Assembly (NCBI GenBank): GCA_937967685.1 | Contig: CALBTX010000207.1 | Coordinates: 1-8,253 of the forward strand | Length of the DNA stretch: 8,253 nt | Source of the DNA: an uncultured Bacillaceae bacterium | Lineage (GTDB): Bacteria > Bacillota > Bacilli > Caldalkalibacillales > Caldalkalibacillaceae | Direction: 5' to 3' | Part shown: piece by piece, positions 5,932 through 8,253 of the stretch | How positions within the stretch are numbered: the stretch's first letter is position 1 | Layout: each line of letters starts with the position of its first letter | Position numbers and translations under genes: made by a program | Notes under the pieces: generated by a model | What the model saw: only the letters and a program-made list of their open reading frames with translations | Told to the model about the DNA's origin: nothing | Databases searched by the model: none

Positions 5932-6858
5932 ATGAACAACAAACCTGAATTGTTAGTGACGGCAAAAAATGTGGACGAGGTCAACCAGGTGATAGCTGCC
6001 GGGGCCGATGCGGTCTACATCGGCCATCAACAATACGGTCTGCGAGTTGCCGGGGATTTTGAACTTCCCCAAATTGAAGAAGCGGTGCATATCGCTCATA
6101 GTAAAGGGGCCAAAGTGTACGTGGCCGTCAATGCCCTATTCCATAACGACCGGCTGCACGGTTTGCCTGATTATTTAAAGGCATTGGAACAGATCGGTGT
6201 GGATGGCATTGTTTTTGGCGACCCGGCTGTACTGATGACAGTCAAGGAGATCGGATCATCCCTTCCTTTACACTGGAATACGGAAACAACTTCAACAAAC
6301 TATGAAACGGTACGCTACTGGGCCAAAAAAGGGGCGACCAGGGCTATTATCGCCCGGGAATTGTCCCTGGACAATGTGCTGGCAATCAAAGCGCAAACCG
6401 GGATCGACATTCAGGCCCAAATCCATGGGATGACCTGCATATTCCAGTCGGCACGCAAACTGGTTCGAAACTACTTCAATCATATAGATGAGGATGCTCC
6501 CACGTCGAGGGAAGCCGGTCTCTATTTGAAGCAAAAAAAAGACGAAAACACGCACTATCCGGTATACGAAGACATCAACGGCACGCACATCATGAGCAAT
6601 GAAGACATCTGCATGCTTGAACATATCCCTGCACTGATTGACGGACAAATTGACAGTCTGAAAATTGAAGGCTTGTTGAAGACGACCGAATACTTGGTGC
6701 GGGTGACCCGAATTTATCGTCGAGCGATCGACATGTACTGTGAGGAATCCGCTAGTTTCCAGGCCAATGTGCCCGCTTGGCTGTCAGAGTTGCAAGACAT
6801 CCAGCCTCCGGAGCGTCGTTTGGGAACAGGTTTTTATTTCAAAGAACAAATTTACTAG
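5932..6858 (+). CDS. trhP1: TrhP1: U32-family protein for tRNA uridine-34 5-hydroxylation (YrrN-like)
   Basis: From ATG 5932 the protein has 308 residues, close to the length I recall for B. subtilis YrrN. It is a U32 ('peptidase U32', collagenase-like) protein with 'GADAVYIGHQQYGLRVAGDFEL' (24-45), 'AKVYVAVNALFHNDRL' (60-75), 'GIVFGDPAV' (92-100) and 'DSLKIEGLLKTTEYLVRV' (241-258). In B. subtilis TrhP1 and TrhP2 act together, using prephenate, to make 5-hydroxyuridine at tRNA position 34, the precursor of 5-methoxyuridine. The name 'peptidase' is historical. At the position of the cysteine cluster it reads 'IHGMTCIFQSARKLV' (164-178), with only one Cys (169) and no GxC, so it probably lacks the Fe-S ligands and depends on its partner. 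trhP2 follows 137 bp downstream. The methyltransferase gene trmR (yrrM), which lies upstream in B. subtilis, is not in this position. Confidence 0.88.
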   Translation: MNNKPELLVTAKNVDEVNQVIAAGADAVYIGHQQYGLRVAGDFELPQIEEAVHIAHSKGAKVYVAVNALFHNDRLHGLPDYLKALEQIGVDGIVFGDPAVLMTVKEIGSSLPLHWNTETTSTNYETVRYWAKKGATRAIIARELSLDNVLAIKAQTGIDIQAQIHGMTCIFQSARKLVRNYFNHIDEDAPTSREAGLYLKQKKDENTHYPVYEDINGTHIMSNEDICMLEHIPALIDGQIDSLKIEGLLKTTEYLVRVTRIYRRAIDMYCEESASFQANVPAWLSELQDIQPPERRLGTGFYFKEQIY

Positions 6859-6956
6859 CAAGACAACATTTGACTGGCAAGAAACAAAAAATAGCAAGAA
6901 AAGTTGCTAGCAAGAGTAACGTATTGATTGAAAAACCCGCTTAAAAGTATTGATTG
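6856..6956. repeat. Short direct repeats between trhP1 and trhP2
   Basis: The octamer T(A/G)GCAAGA occurs four times in the same orientation, at 6856, 6875, 6892 and 6908, with spacings of 19, 17 and 16 bases. The first copy includes the trhP1 stop codon. The last is part of a perfect palindrome, TTGCTAGCAA (6904-6913). Then GTATTGATTG occurs twice, at 6921-6930 and 6947-6956, 26 bases apart. This fills most of the 137-bp gap. No good promoter or terminator was found within it. Local slippage duplication or a protein-binding region are both possible. Confidence 0.6.
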
Positions 6957-6995
6957 GAGAACTGACTTAATGGACAGAGAAAGGAGCGGAGACTC

Positions 6996-8253
6996 ATGTC
7001 AGCAACAACGAGCGCCAAACCGACACATGAAAAACGCCGGCTGCTGATCCGGGAAAAAGGGCCAACGGCTCAAAAGGAGAGAAGGATAGGTCCAGAAGAT
7101 GGACAGGATGAACATAAGGAAGATGGACGCGATGAACATCAGGAACAAACGGTGCTGAAAAAGCCGGAATTGCTGGCGCCGGCCGGCAATTTGGAAAAAT
7201 TGCAGTTTGCCGTTCGCTATGGGGCTGACGCCGTCTATATTGGAGGACAACAATACGGTTTGAGAGCTAAAGCAGGGAATTTTAGCTTTGAGGATATGGC
7301 CAAAGGGGTTGACTTTGCTTCCCGGTACGGGGCGAAAGTGTACGTGGCGGCAAACATCATTGCCCACAATGAAGATCTGCCGGGGGTACGGGATTATTTT
7401 AAAAAATTGCAGGAGACTGGTATCGATGCCGTGATCGTTGCTGATCCCGCCCTGATTGCATTGGGACGTGAAGCGGCTCCCGATTTGGAAATGCATATCA
7501 GCACGCAAACGTCGATCACCAACTGGAAAACGGTTCAGTTTTGGGCTCAGGAAGGCATTCCCCGCGTAGTCCTGGCCCGGGAAGTTTCCCTGGAAGAAAT
7601 GAAAGAAATCAAGCGTCATGTCGATATTGAGCTGGAAGCCTTTATTCACGGAGCGATGTGTATTTCCTATTCCGGACGCTGTGTATTATCCAATCATATG
7701 ACGGCCCGGGACGCCAATCGGGGCGGTTGTGCCCAGTCCTGCCGCTGGCCATATGAGCTGTACGGCCAGCGGCGTTTGAGTACGGACGACACACCGTTCA
7801 CGATGAGTGCCAAAGATTTAAGCATGGTCGAGCATTTGCCTTTGTTAATTGACGCCGGGGTGGACAGCCTGAAGATTGAAGGCCGGATGAAAAGCATTCA
7901 CTACATCGCCACCGTATGTAATGTTTACCGGCAAATCATTGATTCATATTGCGAAAATCCTCAACGCTTCCGCCTGAAGGAAGAATGGGTGGATGACATC
8001 TGGAAAGCCGCGCAACGCTCCTTAACAACCGCTTTTTATTTCGGGGACCCAACGGAAAAAGATCAACTGTTTGGCAAACCGGAGAAAATCCCCAAATACG
8101 ATTTTGCTGCCCTTGTCCTTGATTATGATGAGGAGAGCGGTACGGCCACCTTACAACAGAGGAACAACTTCGGCGTCGGGGATGAGGTGGAGTTTTTCGG
8201 TCCCGGTTTCGTCCGCTTCAAGCAGAAGGTGAGCGCGATGTGGGATGAAGACG
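6996..8253 (+). CDS. trhP2: TrhP2: U32-family tRNA hydroxylation protein (YrrO-like), 3' end outside window
   Basis: The frame starts at ATG 6996 with AAGGAG (6981-6986) nine bases upstream and is open to the window end (about 419 codons seen). After an N-terminal extension of about 54 residues comes 'KKPELLAPAGNLEKL', 'YGADAVYIGGQQYGLRAKAGNF', 'AKVYVAANIIAHNEDL' and 'VIVADPALI'. The U32 signature 'EAFIHGAMCISYSGRCVLS' then leads into 'NRGGCAQSCRW', giving four cysteines (GAMC, GRC, GGC, QSC) that are expected to bind an Fe-S cluster. 'DSLKIEGRMKSIHYIATV' and the later beta-barrel part ('LQQRNNFGVGDEVEFFGP') complete the family layout. TrhP2 is the cysteine-containing partner of TrhP1 in making 5-hydroxyuridine-34 in tRNA. 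The extension is hydrophilic, rich in Lys, Arg, Glu, Asp and His, includes a tandem repeat, and seems longer than that of B. subtilis YrrO. Only the C-terminal end is missing. Confidence 0.9.
   Translation, partial: MSATTSAKPTHEKRRLLIREKGPTAQKERRIGPEDGQDEHKEDGRDEHQEQTVLKKPELLAPAGNLEKLQFAVRYGADAVYIGGQQYGLRAKAGNFSFEDMAKGVDFASRYGAKVYVAANIIAHNEDLPGVRDYFKKLQETGIDAVIVADPALIALGREAAPDLEMHISTQTSITNWKTVQFWAQEGIPRVVLAREVSLEEMKEIKRHVDIELEAFIHGAMCISYSGRCVLSNHMTARDANRGGCAQSCRWPYELYGQRRLSTDDTPFTMSAKDLSMVEHLPLLIDAGVDSLKIEGRMKSIHYIATVCNVYRQIIDSYCENPQRFRLKEEWVDDIWKAAQRSLTTAFYFGDPTEKDQLFGKPEKIPKYDFAALVLDYDEESGTATLQQRNNFGVGDEVEFFGPGFVRFKQKVSAMWDED
7095..7142 (+). repeat. In-frame 24-bp tandem repeat in the trhP2 N-terminal extension
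   Basis: Two adjacent 24-bp units (7095-7118 and 7119-7142) agree at 21 of 24 bases and encode EDGQDEHK and EDGRDEHQ. Being a multiple of three, the repeat keeps the frame. It is likely a recent slippage duplication in a disordered, poorly constrained segment. Confidence 0.85.

Noticed and set aside
6921..6956. Possible trhP2 promoter using TTGATT as -35 box
   Set aside because: No acceptable -10 sequence lies at 16-18 bp; the matches arise from the GTATTGATTG direct repeat.
6999..7649. Minus-strand ORF of 216 codons
   Set aside because: It is antisense to trhP2, which has clear family motifs throughout; the translation is low-complexity Phe/Leu-rich, typical of an opposite-strand shadow.

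Overview
The window looks like a piece of a Bacillota chromosome, most likely from Bacillaceae or a close relative. The supporting signs are strong AGGAGG-type ribosome binding sites, a lipobox protein with a Bacillus-style signal peptide, and a trhP1/trhP2 pair (yrrN/yrrO of Bacillus subtilis). The very acidic lipoprotein linker would fit an alkaliphilic or halotolerant host, but that is only a suggestion. No genes for rRNA or tRNA, no CRISPR array and no transposase were seen.

Positions 1-1240 hold the end of a small DUF4064-like membrane protein gene and, directly after it, a lipoprotein with an Asp/Glu/Ser-rich linker and two beta-rich domains. A long hairpin with a T-rich tail closes this unit. 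Next comes an AT-rich gap and then a single-gene unit (1463-3241) encoding a DUF262 protein with a C-terminal HNH-like motif. This GmrSD-like architecture is common in anti-phage nucleases and is the best candidate for an accessory or defence gene here.

Positions 3315-5493 look like one operon. It contains an ArsR-like winged-helix regulator, an alpha/beta hydrolase, a two-helix membrane protein and a YbjQ/UPF0145 family protein. The promoter ahead of the regulator is overlapped by a perfect 15-bp inverted repeat, as expected for autorepression. The last three genes are packed tightly: a 4-bp gap with the stop and start region overlapping the likely RBS, then a 20-bp overlap. A 9-bp perfect hairpin lies over the ybjQ-like stop codon.

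Positions 5578-5817 encode, on the minus strand, a small protein with two CxxC pairs that is probably a zinc ribbon. It is divergent from trhP1 (start 5932). trhP1 and trhP2 encode U32-family proteins that in B. subtilis act together in 5-hydroxylation of uridine 34 in tRNA. Only TrhP2 keeps the cysteine cluster. The 137-bp gap between them holds a set of short repeats, and TrhP2 has an unusual N-terminal extension with a tandem 8-residue repeat. trhP2 runs off the end of the window.

I see no clearly undescribed multi-gene system. The most useful leads are the lone DUF262-HNH gene and the self-regulated regulator-hydrolase-membrane protein-YbjQ cassette.
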